NCBI GenBank assembly: GCA_030407315.1
Contig: JALQPE010000706.1
Location: forward strand, 30,982 to 94,981
From: Asparagopsis taxiformis
Taxonomy: Eukaryota; Rhodophyta; Florideophyceae; Bonnemaisoniales; Bonnemaisoniaceae
Reading direction: 5' to 3'
DNA: 64,000 nt
Position numbers and translations under genes: made by a program. This document shows, piece by piece, positions 8,561 to 19,218 of the stretch; the first letter of the stretch is position 1, and every line of letters begins with the position of its first letter. The notes under the pieces were generated by a model, which saw only the letters and a list, made by a program, of their open reading frames with translations, was not told the origin of the DNA and did not search any database.

Positions 8561-10644
8561 TTTTGATCTCAAACTCAGTAGTGCCGGAGCGGTATGGGTT
8601 TGTTCTAGACGGGACAGAAAGTCTGCAGCGGAGTTCTGTTTTCCCGGCCTGAACGATATGACGAAGTCGTATTCAGCGAGGAAGTCGAGCCAACGGGCAA
8701 GTCGCCCGTGTATATCCTTCTTCTGGAATGCGTATTGCAACGCTTGGTGATCCGTCATCAGCTTGAAGGGCTGGGTGGACAGAAGGTAGAGTCGGAATTT
8801 CTTCAGTGCAAAGATAACTGCCAGGGCCTCTCGTTCGCATATTTTCGTTCGGCCGCATTCATCGTCCTACTCGCGAATTGAATAGGATGAATACGCCCGT
8901 CTTCCTTCTTCTGCGCTAGTACAGCTCCGACGGATACGGAGGAGGCGTCTGTCTCGACTACGAAGGGAGTATCGAAGTCAGGGAAGGAAAGGACGGGAGC
9001 CGAAGTTAGTTTTTCCTTCAGCGTCCAGAAGGCCTGATTCATCTCCTCTGTCCATTCGAAGGAACGTCCAGAAGAGGTATATGGGAATAGAGAAGCCGAG
9101 ATGTCAGCAAACCGCTTAATGAACCGGCGATAGTAGCCCGCCAAACCGAGGAAGCTGCGGAGCTCGGAAGCGGTTTGCGGCGGAGCTACGTCTCTAATGG
9201 CAGAAATCTTGGCGGGGTCTACTGACACCCCATCGTGGCTAACGATGTGACCAAGCAACTCGACTTTAGGTTGAGCGAAGAAGCATTTGACGATCTTCAG
9301 CTTCAAACCCCTCTGACTTAAAGTCTCGAAAAGGATACGAAGGTGGGAGACGTGTTCTTCCATGTTTTTAGAGAATACCACAACGTCGTCGAGATACGCT
9401 CGGACGAATGGTAGATCCTTGACCATCTCATCCATCATCCTCTGGAAGGTGGACGGGGCATTCATTAATCCAAAAGGCATAACTTCGAACTTATAGGTGC
9501 CGTACCGCGTGACGAAGGTCGTCATCTCCTTACAAGCGGTATCCATTCGAATCTGCCAATACCCAGAGAAGAGATCGAGGGTGGTAAAGAGGGAATTCCC
9601 TCCCAGTTCACCGATGATCTCTTCGATCCTGGGTAAGGGCCAACGATCGGGTTTGATCTTCCGATTCAGGATGCGGTAGTCGACGCAGAAACGAGGTTTC
9701 CCGTCCTTCTTCGTAGCAATGACCACCGGGAAGGATCATGCTGATGAGGCCGGGGTGATGATTCCCGCTTCCAGCATGCGATCGATTTCGGATCGTACTA
9801 CCTCGTTGTGTTTCGGCGACAACCGACGAGGTTGGTGGTAGACAGGGGTGTCGTCTTCCAGCTCAAAAGAGTGTTTAACAGGGACGTCGGCTTTCCTGAG
9901 ATCGTGAAAGGACCAAGCTACGATTCCGTAGTCCTTCAACGACTCCGATATAACTCGTCTATCCGAGGGTGATAGATGCACGAGTTTTTCTTCGATGAGC
10001 TTGTCATGCTCTTCGGTTTCAGAGAGGTCGCTCTCCTCTTCGACCGCTATTTGCGGCTTGGCGAAATCAACGTGGGCGACAATTAGCGTACCTTCGTCTT
10101 CTTCGCCTGAAGAAGTCGTCGAGGCTCCTTCATCGGTGCTGAGAGACGTGAAGTCTTCGCTTTCACTACCACCCTGGGGAAGGAAGTGGAGGCCGTTATC
10201 GGGTTCTAGCCCAATCCTTGCCGATTCTTTGCCGAGTTGTATCTCAACGACTCGACTCCCAATATCCAGTTTAGCCTGTAGACCCTCCATGGCCAGTAAG
10301 CCGATGATGAGGCCGATAGGTGCCTTTTCAATGGTGAGGAAATCCATGGAAGCTGTGAGGTTTCCAAAGGTTATGGGCACATCTTTGACACGACCAATAC
10401 AGTTGGCGCTCGACCCATCTGCGACCGTAATCCTCTGTTTGGTACGCTTCGGCAGGAGGCACAACTGACGGGCGAGATCTGCAGAGATGATATTGGGTAT
10501 AGCCCCAGTATCCAGGAGCGCGCGAATCTCTCGACCATAGATACGAACTGGCGCGACCATCAGAACTCGTTTGTTCTGAACGTTTAAGGCTGGCGCGGCC
10601 TTACTCGGTCGGCGATTCTTAAGGAGGGAGAAGAGACGTCGCAT
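8516..10644 (-). pseudogene. pol: Broken Ty3 pol (protease-RT-RNase H)
   Basis: Protease is marked by LLDTGAIPNII near the start. Reverse transcriptase carries AYLDDVVVF, and RNase H carries ETDASSVSVGAVL and later MTDHQALQYAF. The frame is interrupted by TGA at 9736-9738, where a tryptophan is expected by comparison with related pol proteins (before SFPVVIATKKDGKP); this fits one G-to-A change. It then shifts frame near 8838, within the RNase H segment after RKYANE. The distal part resumes in another frame and ends at 8516. No integrase sequence is present. ATG codons inside the ORF are not true starts; the protein would be made as part of a Gag-Pol product. Confidence 0.85.
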
Positions 10645-10697
10645 CTCTTTGGCGGCTTCGGTGGCGTCTCCACGGAGGAGTTGGCCGAACGTGAGGC

Positions 10698-11873
10698 CTA
10701 CTTTCCGACGTGATCTTGAAGAACCTTCTTGGAAGTGTTCTTTTTCTTCGCCTTGCGGTTTTTCTTCCCTCGGATGGGAAGAGGCTCCAGTTGCAAGGGA
10801 GGTAGGATACGACCAGGCGTTGGGTGCATCAGGTTTTCAGTATTGATCCCCTCAGCTCGACGTTGCTTCGGAACCGCTTCTCCAGTCATGGTACGTTTCG
10901 TAGTACCAACAACATCGGGAGTTGCGGTTACAACGGTAACTTGATTCGAACGGGAGGAATCGTCCCTGCCGATAGAGGGGCTCCTCTGCTTCTCCGTGTC
11001 CTTCTGGCGACTATAGCATGTCGCGACAGAATGACCCAAACGACCACATTTTGAGCAACGGGTGTCTCGGTGAGGGTTTTCGGGGCAGGAGTTAGCCCCA
11101 TGTCCAGGCTTCTGACAGAAGGAGCAAGGACGAGGCGTTTCGCGCCTATCCGATGAGGATGCTCCTGTCTGCTTGCGGACGATGAGGGAGAGCTCAGCGA
11201 GTTGCTCCGCTAGCTTGTCCACCTTGTTCTCCACCTGTGACGTCCGTGCGTCAGGACGGTTCAGTACCCGCTTAGATCCGTAGGTGGAATCGAGCGGGTG
11301 CTGTTTTCCGGAATCTTGATACGGAACGGAAGATAGGAAGTCCTTGCGACCCTGGTCGAAGTCACGCACCACTTTCTTGAGGTCGGTGTAGTGCGTGGCA
11401 CCGCGATAGATCGCGAACTGGGCCAGTTCTGGGAAGCGGGAGAGTGCATTCCTCAGAAGGCCAAACTTAGCTTCATCATTGAAAGATGCCTTTTCGAACA
11501 GACGATCCATAGTTTTGAGCGAGCCGACAAGATCCTCGGGATCCAGTACCGCATTGATGGCACTGCGGATATCGTCACTCGGCTCGGTCTTGACTCCGAA
11601 ACGGTCGATGAAGGCCTTCTTGACGAGGGCGTAGTTCATAGCCTCTTCCGTCAGCGCTCCATCCTTGGCGAACGTTTCGTAGTAGAAGTCGAATGCCTCG
11701 CCCTCGAGGTGGGCGAGGAGTTCGAGCGCTTTCTCCTCGTCGGACTTGCCGCGCATAGCGACGTTCTCGAAGAAGAAGAACTTCTTGACGTCGGAAGAGA
11801 GAGAGCCGTCCATCTTAGCAGTGGGTGGACCCGCCTGCTGGTTCGGGTCGTCGGCCCTCCACAAGAGTACCAT
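10698..11873 (-). CDS. gag: Ty3/gypsy Gag with two zinc knuckles
   Basis: About 391 residues from the ATG at 11873 (MVLLWRADDP); a GTG five codons upstream is a less likely start. The N-terminal half resembles a retrotransposon capsid (ALELLAHLEGEAFDFYYETF). Two CCHC knuckles follow: CSFCQKPGHGANSC and CSKCGRLGHSVATC, both C-x2-C-x4-H-x4-C. The C-terminus is basic (KKNRKAKKKN). The stop at 10698 lies about 50 bp before the continuous pol reading. The frame itself is open although pol is dead, so it is a relic ORF rather than a host gene. Confidence 0.8.
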   Translation of the reverse strand: MVLLWRADDPNQQAGPPTAKMDGSLSSDVKKFFFFENVAMRGKSDEEKALELLAHLEGEAFDFYYETFAKDGALTEEAMNYALVKKAFIDRFGVKTEPSDDIRSAINAVLDPEDLVGSLKTMDRLFEKASFNDEAKFGLLRNALSRFPELAQFAIYRGATHYTDLKKVVRDFDQGRKDFLSSVPYQDSGKQHPLDSTYGSKRVLNRPDARTSQVENKVDKLAEQLAELSLIVRKQTGASSSDRRETPRPCSFCQKPGHGANSCPENPHRDTRCSKCGRLGHSVATCYSRQKDTEKQRSPSIGRDDSSRSNQVTVVTATPDVVGTTKRTMTGEAVPKQRRAEGINTENLMHPTPGRILPPLQLEPLPIRGKKNRKAKKKNTSKKVLQDHVGK

Positions 11874-12104
11874 GTTGTACGTGGCCACGTGACGGGGAGA
11901 GAAAACGATGTAGGTTGTAGAAACGTAGATAGATTGATTTTACTAAGTCTAGCTTATCTCCCTCTAGGTTATTCCGACCGCTGGGAGCTGTATTTAGCTT
12001 CCTACGGTTGGACGGCTGGAAACTTCCAGACGTCCATCTAACCCTAAATTAAAATTCTGGTAGAAATTACCTGTAGAATTTTTCTTGTAAAAGTCATTTC
12101 CACA

Positions 12105-14042
12105 CTGCTGTCAAGAAATTGCGTACTGTATCTGCTTTGTTGAGGATAGAATTCGCCCCTTGTAGCACTGGTGCTGGAATGTACAATACTCCAGATGCCC
12201 AACCTTCATCAGGCCACCACTTGTGATTGGCCACTCCACCTTATATTAATGCCTATGAAAATAATTTAATTGTCACGTTCACTGAAGACCGTTCAAATAT
12301 ACGAACCGATCATCCCCTAATACGCTTTGGTTTAGCCAATGGTTGGACTTTATTTTTTCCACGTGGCACATGTGGTGATTCAAGCACTGTTGGCGTCACT
12401 GTACAGTACGCCAGCGGTGTATTCTCCACTCTCCCCTGTACTCGCCGTGGCGCGCCCTTTCGGCAAAAAAAATTTTGGTCACAGCTGCATGGTTCCGACC
12501 GTTCAGCCTTGGCCGAAATTTCTGATGCTGGCAGGAACAATCGCCGATTGCGGCGCAACGTAGAAAGCTAGAACTCTAGGATAAGCTATAAAAAATTGGT
12601 CGCTCAACTAGCTTTACGTAGAACTAGGAACGACCGGAAACGGACTACTAAAAGTACAACTATTTTTAATTCTCCAATGTCGTTCGTTACCTGTGTCGGG
12701 CTTTATTTTAAGTGTAGCAACCTGAGGTGCGAATCTGGGGACAATCTAACATTCCTGAGAGGTACACTGGAAGAGGTTTGAGAAACCAGTTGTGCACATT
12801 TCTTCGTAGTGTTGTGGTAGTGTTGGTACTATTGCCAAGTATTGTTGCAGTTTTTCAACTTGTCCTCGTAAATTCATTGCTAGCACGCCAGAAAAAACAG
12901 CTTTTACGTCTAGGATCTAAAACCTCTTCAGGAGGAAGATGTAGAGCAGGGTCGATATATGAAACAGCACTGCAACATTCCCGTGCTGCATGCGTCATGG
13001 ACACGTGTGTCTTCTTGACATTTCCATGTTTAACAGATTAGGACATGGTGTCAACGGAGCGTATTGCGTCGTGGATTCGTACACAAATTGGGATCACTTG
13101 AAGCGCCTGTCGAGGATTGATGCATGTCCGACAAGGTTGTCGTATTGTATCGGAGGGGTGAGCATATTGATTGGTCAGCTGAGCGGAGGAATCTCAGAAT
13201 AGGGGAATGCGGGAAGGGGGGAAACCAGCACTTGTGAAGGAGGTGACCTCCATGTAATTCATGCCTTTTAGTCGATAGAAGCAAAACATTTACAAGCGTT
13301 GCACAAATTTTTTTTTGACTAGATAGTGGATGTCAACGGGAACGAGCTTATAAGGATTGAAAGGAGGGATTTCCTTGCGGTGTATCACAGGTCGGTATTG
13401 AAAAGCATGGACGCCCAGATGGATCAGGTTTAGGGGATGCTATCGGTTTGTTGTAAGGATGAACTAGTTTTTGCGATGTGGATGTCACTTGAATAAATGC
13501 ATACGTGACGAGGGAGGATATTCAGCTCGTGCCCCTGAGATGAATAATCGTCAACAAACAAGTGGCGGTGCCGATTGGCATTCACAACTCTTGTTCTTAT
13601 AAATCTTTTGTACATCCTCCCTACACAAGGATCGATCGAAATGCTGTCTGCCAAATATTACTCCATTTCTGTCATGTGTTTCATCGCAATGGCCTGGTCC
13701 TCCGAAACGGCAAGCACGTGTCAACAGTTGGAAACGATGCCCCTTCTATCCATCACTCAGCGCCGTACAGAAACTTGAATTTCTAGTACACTACAGTGCA
13801 CGTCTTGAAGTGTACGTCAGCCAAGTGTACCACATAATATCTCTCTGCCAAGCTAACACACGTGTACATCCATTCAATCATAATGACGGAATCGGCCATC
13901 ACAGTTCCAAAAATACGCACCCAGCAACGATACAAATTTGATTGACTGATAGCAATCCCAGTTGCCGTCGAAGGCGTACAACGACATCCACCCACAGCAA
14001 AATCTCTCATCTCCCATCAACGATCCGTGTCCGCGACTCACA
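12105..14042. other. Region without a supported gene
   Basis: About 1.9 kb upstream of the mannosyltransferase gene. Reading frames here are short, lack recognisable motifs and overlap on both strands. I see no RNA gene, long inverted repeat or element border beyond the Ty3 edge at 12104. It probably holds the promoter of the downstream gene and degraded repeat sequence. Confidence 0.5.
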
Positions 14043-16079
14043 ATGGCGCCGCCCACAGGCAGTGAGCTTTCCAATGCAGCATCAGCCGCGGAGGCCGCAA
14101 CGACGCCTTCGTCCTCTGGCAAGCGGAAGAAGCGTGTCCGAAAGCTACGCGAGCGACCGACGGAGCTCGCCACCGACCCGGCCGCAGCAATTGGCTCGTC
14201 GGGCATGGGAGCAAACGTCACTAAAACGCTCACATCCTCTCCATTGTATCTAATCCTCCTCCTCGTTCGTTTCCTGCTCATTTTCGTCACCCCCGCCTCT
14301 CTGGAGGGCATCGAATACCAGGAGGGTGTCGACGTGCTCGCATCCGCCCTGCTTCCTGGCGTCAATTCTGCTGGTCTAGACCCCGCAGTGCTCGTCTCTC
14401 CGCCGCGCATGCGCGACGTCAACGCCACCCGATCTATCGTGGGCGCCTTCATCACAAGTGGCATTCCGTACATGGCCACCAACGTGCTGTGCTCCAAAGT
14501 GCTCCCAGCTTGTCCGTCGGAGTGGATGGGCGTCGTCGCCCTGTACGTGCCCCGCGTCTGGATGTTCTTTCTCAGCCTCATTGGTGACGTACTTCTCGTG
14601 CGTATCTTTGCTGTGTACGAGGGCGAGCATGCATTGTCCGCGTTGTTGACGTATGCAAGCACGTGGACGACGCTGATCGGAATGACTAGGAATACAAACT
14701 TTGCTCTCGAGGCTCTTTGTGTAGTTGGAATTGTCGCAGGTTGCTTCGGATGGGAGCCGAATGTTGCACGTCCGCTCTTCTGGTTGAATGCAACCGCGCT
14801 TGCATTGGGCGTTTTCCTCCGCCCTATCTTCTTTCTGTTCATATTTACCCCTCTAATTTATCTGAGCTCGCTCTGGGGAAAGCCCGGCATCGACCCGCTG
14901 CGCTACGTGCGCGCATCGCTGGAGGGACTGGCGATATTTGGTTTCTGGTGTTCGATTTGGGTTGCTGTCGATTCGGTATTCATTGGTACGTTTAAATTGC
15001 GCTTTGGTGAAACGGTGATGGAGAATTTCGACATGTTTGTCGAATATGCTACAAAGGGTCTGCCGTTTTCGTACAAGGGAAGTCTTGTGTACACGCCAGT
15101 GAATGCTGCAAAACTTGTCATGAACAAAAAGTTCTTCAGTTCACTGGCGATGAACACGTCGCCCGGTCAGATGTTCCTTTCACTGCCAGCCATTCTTGGA
15201 CCGCTGTTCATCGTGCTCATTCAGGTGTCGTACGAAGGCATGAAAGTTGCAATGAAGGAGCTCATGGCTGATTTGAAGCAAGCGGCAAACGGGAAGAAAG
15301 CAAAGAAGCGTAAGCCGAAGAAGGCAGGTATGACGAAGGAGCGCGAAGAGGAGCTGCTGGTGTTCTTTGATACCATTCAGACGACTGTGCTTCTGGGACT
15401 GTTGATTGAAGTTTTACAGAACCATGATCGTCTAGGAACTATCTCGTTGATGGCACTTATGCCGCCGTGCATCGTGTGCATTGCGGGCAATGTGTTTGGA
15501 CCTGCATCCTCGAAACGGTTCCGAATGCTGCACATCATTTACACAGTGGTCATGGTTTTATTCTTCGGCTTGCTACATCAGGGAGGAATTACACGCGTGT
15601 TACTAAAGGCTGGTGCCGGCGGCATTGATGACATTCCGCAGAATGCGGATCTGGTGATGTATCAGGGTATCATTGGTCATCGATCTGCACTGGGCGCTAA
15701 TGTGAAGAATATCAGCGTTCATGATGGTGGGGATGAGGTGTCAAAGCTGATGGAAACTCTACGAGATCTGAAGAACAGAGGTGACTATAGAGAAGATCGA
15801 CTACTGGTGTGTGCACCGGCTACTGTCGAGTTGAAGGAAGAGGACTTTATGCTGAAGAGCACGCTTGCATATGGACATATGAGCATGCACACGTTGCCAA
15901 ATAACATTGACGATGCACTGACAAAGTCGGCTTTGAAGATGTACAGGTTTGTTGGTGATGAGGATGAAGCAATGATTAAACTTCGCGAGGAGGAGGAAGA
16001 AGAGGAGGAAAGGCTGCGCGAGGAGCGAGCAAAGGAGAAGTCACGTAAGAAGGGCAGTTCAGGGAAGGACGATTTGTAA
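14043..16079 (+). CDS. GT22-family ER mannosyltransferase, PIG-Z/SMP3-like
   Basis: The ATG at 14043 (MAPPTGSELS, context CACAATGGC) gives 678 residues; an in-frame TTG at 13962 is unlikely to start. After a basic N-terminus (GKRKKRVRKLR) come many hydrophobic segments. EGIEYQEGVDVLA sits where GT22 enzymes carry the catalytic acidic loop (usual form HPDE-[YF]-[FW]-Q), here without the canonical D-E. TRNTNFALEALC, GVFLRPIFFLF and the late SPGQMFLSLPAILGPL segment recall GPI mannosyltransferase IV (SMP3/PIG-Z), which adds a side-branch mannose in the ER lumen. The tail is a highly charged E/R/K stretch. The altered acidic loop leaves activity open; an ALG9/ALG12 or PIG-B relative is possible. 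An AATAAA lies 123 bp downstream. Confidence 0.7.
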   Translation: MAPPTGSELSNAASAAEAATTPSSSGKRKKRVRKLRERPTELATDPAAAIGSSGMGANVTKTLTSSPLYLILLLVRFLLIFVTPASLEGIEYQEGVDVLASALLPGVNSAGLDPAVLVSPPRMRDVNATRSIVGAFITSGIPYMATNVLCSKVLPACPSEWMGVVALYVPRVWMFFLSLIGDVLLVRIFAVYEGEHALSALLTYASTWTTLIGMTRNTNFALEALCVVGIVAGCFGWEPNVARPLFWLNATALALGVFLRPIFFLFIFTPLIYLSSLWGKPGIDPLRYVRASLEGLAIFGFWCSIWVAVDSVFIGTFKLRFGETVMENFDMFVEYATKGLPFSYKGSLVYTPVNAAKLVMNKKFFSSLAMNTSPGQMFLSLPAILGPLFIVLIQVSYEGMKVAMKELMADLKQAANGKKAKKRKPKKAGMTKEREEELLVFFDTIQTTVLLGLLIEVLQNHDRLGTISLMALMPPCIVCIAGNVFGPASSKRFRMLHIIYTVVMVLFFGLLHQGGITRVLLKAGAGGIDDIPQNADLVMYQGIIGHRSALGANVKNISVHDGGDEVSKLMETLRDLKNRGDYREDRLLVCAPATVELKEEDFMLKSTLAYGHMSMHTLPNNIDDALTKSALKMYRFVGDEDEAMIKLREEEEEEEERLREERAKEKSRKKGSSGKDDL

Positions 16080-16201
16080 TGTGTCCCAATGACGGGACAG
16101 CGTTTCAGCAAAGACGCTTGGTTGCGTGTTATTCGTTATGTACAGAGTCTTAGCAAATGAGATGCGGTGTGCGCACCATCGTTACACCGTCACCCGAGTC
16201 A

Positions 16202-16207
16202 AATAAA
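16202..16207 (+). terminator. Polyadenylation signal candidate
   Basis: AATAAA 123 bp after the stop of the mannosyltransferase-like gene. The following ~300 bp before the aspartyl protease ATG show no other feature. Confidence 0.4.
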
Positions 16208-16509
16208 CATTTGTTTGCAAGTTGATCACATATGAAATGACATTTCTCGTTTTATTGTTTTGAAACCATATCCCACGCCTCTTCGCTAACAGCTCTTCAA
16301 TTTCAATACCACCTCCGTTTAATTCGACTCGTCGCTTACATCCCTACGCATTCGACCATGCATCGTTACAATCAACTACAAGACACTGTAGACCACGCTC
16401 CATCATTAACACAGAAACCAAAAACCCAAACAAGCTAGCCGATCGCCTTTCCCTCGTCCCCCATCCGTCCATGGTACCTCCCGTCGTCCCCGCACAGTGA
16501 GAACATAGA

Positions 16510-18096
16510 ATGACTATACTATTCACCCATCGCAACCAATTGTGCGCAACCACACTCCTGACCTCATTGACGCTCATACTCTTCAGCAGCCAAATACGCA
16601 CCAGCGACGCCATACTCCCCTTCATACCCACTGGGTGGGGCGCAATATCGCGCGGCGGACTGATGCGAACCGTACGCATGACGCCGCATCCATCCGCCAC
16701 CGCACCCGACGGGCGTCCGGTAGCGATGCGCAATCCGAGCGTGCGTCGCATGCTGCCACCAGTCGTCACGGTGCCAATGATGGCCGTTCCGCCGCGCGAC
16801 TGCATCGCCGGCTCGACCAAGGGGCTTCCATACCGCATGCGCGTCGTGAACCGTCACACGCGCGCCCGAACCGACGGTGTGTTGCAACGCTTGTTCTCGC
16901 GCCGCCTATTCTCCGACGCGGGTCTCGACAAAGCGGAGGATGCCGAGCAACGCGCGACGTATACCGTCGATTTGCACGGCGGCATTGTCGGCGTCGGCGA
17001 GTATTTCACAATCATGCAGATTGGCGGCAAGAATATTCGCGTGCAAGTGGACACGGGCTCGTCGACGCTCGCGGTGCCGATGGAGGGATGTTCGTCGTGT
17101 ATAAATAAGAACGCGTTGTATTCTGTTGCAAAGTCGACGCATGGCCGCGTGCTTCCGTGCGATTCGGAGCTGTGTGCGGCGGATAAATGCGGGCGAAATT
17201 GTGCGGTTTGTTCGGCTCGTGGTGCCTGTTGCTCGGGGGAGCGTCCGACGGATTGTGGGTTTTCTTTGCGATATGCGGATGGATCTGCTGCGTCCGGGTC
17301 TGTGATTATGGACGAGGTGCAGTGGGGAAAATTGAAGGCGAACATGACGTTTGGCGGTATTTTGAAGAGTTCGCCAAACTTTGAACGACCGGAAGTTGAT
17401 GGCATTCTTGGCATGGCTTATAAATCTCTGGCGTGCAATCCGAGCTGTTTCGACCCGCCGTTTGATGCGCTGGTTGGGGCTGGCGTTGTCGAAGATGTGT
17501 TCTCGATTTGCATGATGGAGTCTGGTGGTAAATTGATGCTCGGTGGGTTTGATGAAAAGACGGCTCGAACTGCGGTTGAATATGTGCCCATCATTCCGTC
17601 GGATACGGAGAGGTACTATCGGGTCACATTGGGTGGAAGCATGCGGATCGGGGATGAAGAGTTACAACTGCCGAATTTCGAGGAGGCTATCGTGGACACG
17701 GGTACGACGTTAATTGTAATGTCGAGCAAAACATTTGCGGTGATCCGCGATTATTTCCAGCACAAGTATTGCGACGTTGCAGAGCTGTGTGGAAAGGAAT
17801 CATGGTTTCAGAACGGGATGTGTGTGAGCCTGTCAGAGAGGGACCTGGCACGATTACCCAACCTGACGCTGGTAGTTGGGGGCCACTTGGAACTTGTGCT
17901 ACGACCGAAGGACTACATGTTGAGTTATAAGCGGGGAGCTCGGACGTACCGATGTGTCGGAATCATGGGCATGAACGGGCTTGGCGGGATGGTTGTACTG
18001 GGCAACACACTGATGCAACGGTATGTAACAATATACGACCGACGAACAGGGGAAATTGGATTTGCTGAAGCGGCAGAGAAATGCGGGGACGAATAG
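16510..18096 (+). CDS. Secreted or vacuolar pepsin-type aspartyl protease (A1 family)
   Basis: 528 residues from ATG 16510. A hydrophobic N-terminus (TTLLTSLTLILFSS) looks like a signal peptide. A long Arg/Pro-rich pro-region runs to ~residue 150. The bilobal core begins at YFTIMQIGG. The first catalytic motif is VDTGSST (Asp181), the flap tyrosine is in LRYADGSAASG, and the second catalytic motif is VDTGTTL (Asp396). The terminal VVLGNTLMQRYVTIYDRR is typical of A1 proteases. A cysteine-rich insert (CSSCINKN ... CGRNCAVCSARGACC) follows the first active site and probably forms extra disulfides, as in plant-like and protist A1 enzymes. All catalytic residues are present, so it should be active. 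Neighbours face different ways, so no operon-like grouping. Confidence 0.92.
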   Translation: MTILFTHRNQLCATTLLTSLTLILFSSQIRTSDAILPFIPTGWGAISRGGLMRTVRMTPHPSATAPDGRPVAMRNPSVRRMLPPVVTVPMMAVPPRDCIAGSTKGLPYRMRVVNRHTRARTDGVLQRLFSRRLFSDAGLDKAEDAEQRATYTVDLHGGIVGVGEYFTIMQIGGKNIRVQVDTGSSTLAVPMEGCSSCINKNALYSVAKSTHGRVLPCDSELCAADKCGRNCAVCSARGACCSGERPTDCGFSLRYADGSAASGSVIMDEVQWGKLKANMTFGGILKSSPNFERPEVDGILGMAYKSLACNPSCFDPPFDALVGAGVVEDVFSICMMESGGKLMLGGFDEKTARTAVEYVPIIPSDTERYYRVTLGGSMRIGDEELQLPNFEEAIVDTGTTLIVMSSKTFAVIRDYFQHKYCDVAELCGKESWFQNGMCVSLSERDLARLPNLTLVVGGHLELVLRPKDYMLSYKRGARTYRCVGIMGMNGLGGMVVLGNTLMQRYVTIYDRRTGEIGFAEAAEKCGDE

Positions 18097-18155
18097 TGTG
18101 GAAGAAACGGTGGGTTTACGTCAACGAAAATGTGTGCGCTACGACAGATGTGATA

Positions 18156-18161
18156 AATAAA
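18156..18161 (+). terminator. Polyadenylation signal candidate
   Basis: AATAAA about 60 bp downstream of the aspartyl protease stop at 18096. Confidence 0.4.
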
Positions 18162-18190
18162 GGATATGTACACGAGGGAAATGTTGAAGG

Positions 18191-18487
18191 TTAACAGGCC
18201 AGTTCACAATGCTCGTAAATGACGGGCAGAACGGGAACGAATTTATGGCGACGAACGGAGGCTGAGCGGCCCTTGAAGACGCGCACGGCGGAGCGAGGGT
18301 GGGGGAGATCTGTGAGGATGGGCGGTGGCGGTGGGGGCGGCGAAGACGGTGGGGACGACGGCGGGGAGGAAGTTGGCGAAGATGATGGCGACGATGGCGG
18401 CGACGAATTCGTTCCGACCAGAGTGACTGCAATATCATGGAGGGCTAGTCCGCGACCGACGGAGCGAACGGTGAGTTGTCTGGGCAT
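18191..18487 (-). CDS. Hypothetical 98-residue Ser/Pro-rich protein
   Basis: An ATG-initiated ORF convergent with the aspartyl protease gene. The ends look protein-like (MPRQLTVRSVGRGLALHDIA and VRRHKFVPVLPVIYEHCELAC) and the centre is a Ser/Pro repeat (SSPPSSPPSSPP) encoded by a GGCGACGAT-like repeat that also keeps other frames open. Without homologs it cannot be separated from chance. No signal peptide or membrane segment is visible. Confidence 0.25.
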   Translation of the reverse strand: MPRQLTVRSVGRGLALHDIAVTLVGTNSSPPSSPSSSPTSSPPSSPPSSPPPPPPPILTDLPHPRSAVRVFKGRSASVRRHKFVPVLPVIYEHCELAC

Positions 18488-18842
18488 GTTGCGGGTAACG
18501 AAAGAGTCGAGTCCAAGGCGCAGCTGGCGAGCGCATCAGTCAAGTAGAGTTTAGTCGGGAGCGGACGGATGCAGAAAACGGGAAGAAAACGAAGAGCGAG
18601 TCACTTTTCAATCGTACGGCATGCCATGGCACGTTGCGGGAATTGAGCGTATGATAGTGTACATCTGGACCAATGGACGGATAACAAGTGGAAAGACACG
18701 TTGCTGACAGTTTTTTAGATTTTTGAACTCGTTGTCCGTTGCTTCCATAACACAAATATCACGATTAATTCGACCACAGATATGTTATCTGCGAGAACTC
18801 GCCTGCACACAACTCGCTCACTCCGACTCCACCCGCTTCGCC

Positions 18843-19184
18843 ATGCTCCACGCCCTCACTTCCCTCACCGACGCCTTTGCCGTCGTCAATCCCCATCACG
18901 ACTCGCACCACATCGCCATGCCCTCCACGACAACACGTAAGCTCGTCAATCTGATTGCCAATGACATACAACATTCCTCTCGCATGCCACCGCATAATCT
19001 ACTCCCCGCTGCGCTCCTCGCCCTCCTACTCTTCCTCCTGCTCGCCGTCTACGTATTATGCGTCAAACGCACATCGCCCCGTCGCCACACCTCTATCCTC
19101 TTCTCCACTGCAAGTCTCGGTCGCAGTCGTCGCTTCCCGCGCATGCCCATTCGTTATGTCAAAACCTCTCTCCTACCCATATGA
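18843..19184 (+). CDS. Hypothetical 113-residue single-pass membrane protein
   Basis: From ATG 18843 (MLHALTSLTDAF). It contains one strong hydrophobic segment LLPAALLALLLFLLLAVYVL followed by basic residues (KRTSPRRH), compatible with a single membrane anchor. It ends 35 bp before the 3' end of the convergent sugar-transporter gene. The family is not recognised and the compositional bias (C-rich strand) makes chance possible. Confidence 0.3.
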   Translation: MLHALTSLTDAFAVVNPHHDSHHIAMPSTTTRKLVNLIANDIQHSSRMPPHNLLPAALLALLLFLLLAVYVLCVKRTSPRRHTSILFSTASLGRSRRFPRMPIRYVKTSLLPI

Positions 19185-19218
19185 GTCTGTCACGCCCAAC
19201 TGTAATCCATCAACTCGT

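Larger units (their letters stand above)
8516..12104 (-). mobile_element. Decayed, 3'-truncated Ty3/gypsy retrotransposon
   Basis: Gag, protease, reverse transcriptase and RNase H reading frames lie in order on the minus strand, but no integrase follows. The sequence stops inside or just after RNase H and runs into the ACTGCC cluster. About 11880-12104, upstream of gag, is matched by a diverged fragment at ~47215-47459, which marks a repeated leader/LTR-end sequence; both copies stop at the same point (CATTTCCACA), suggesting the element's outer edge. A paired LTR and a target duplication were not found. The frames carry a nonsense mutation and a frameshift, so this copy is dead. Confidence 0.8.
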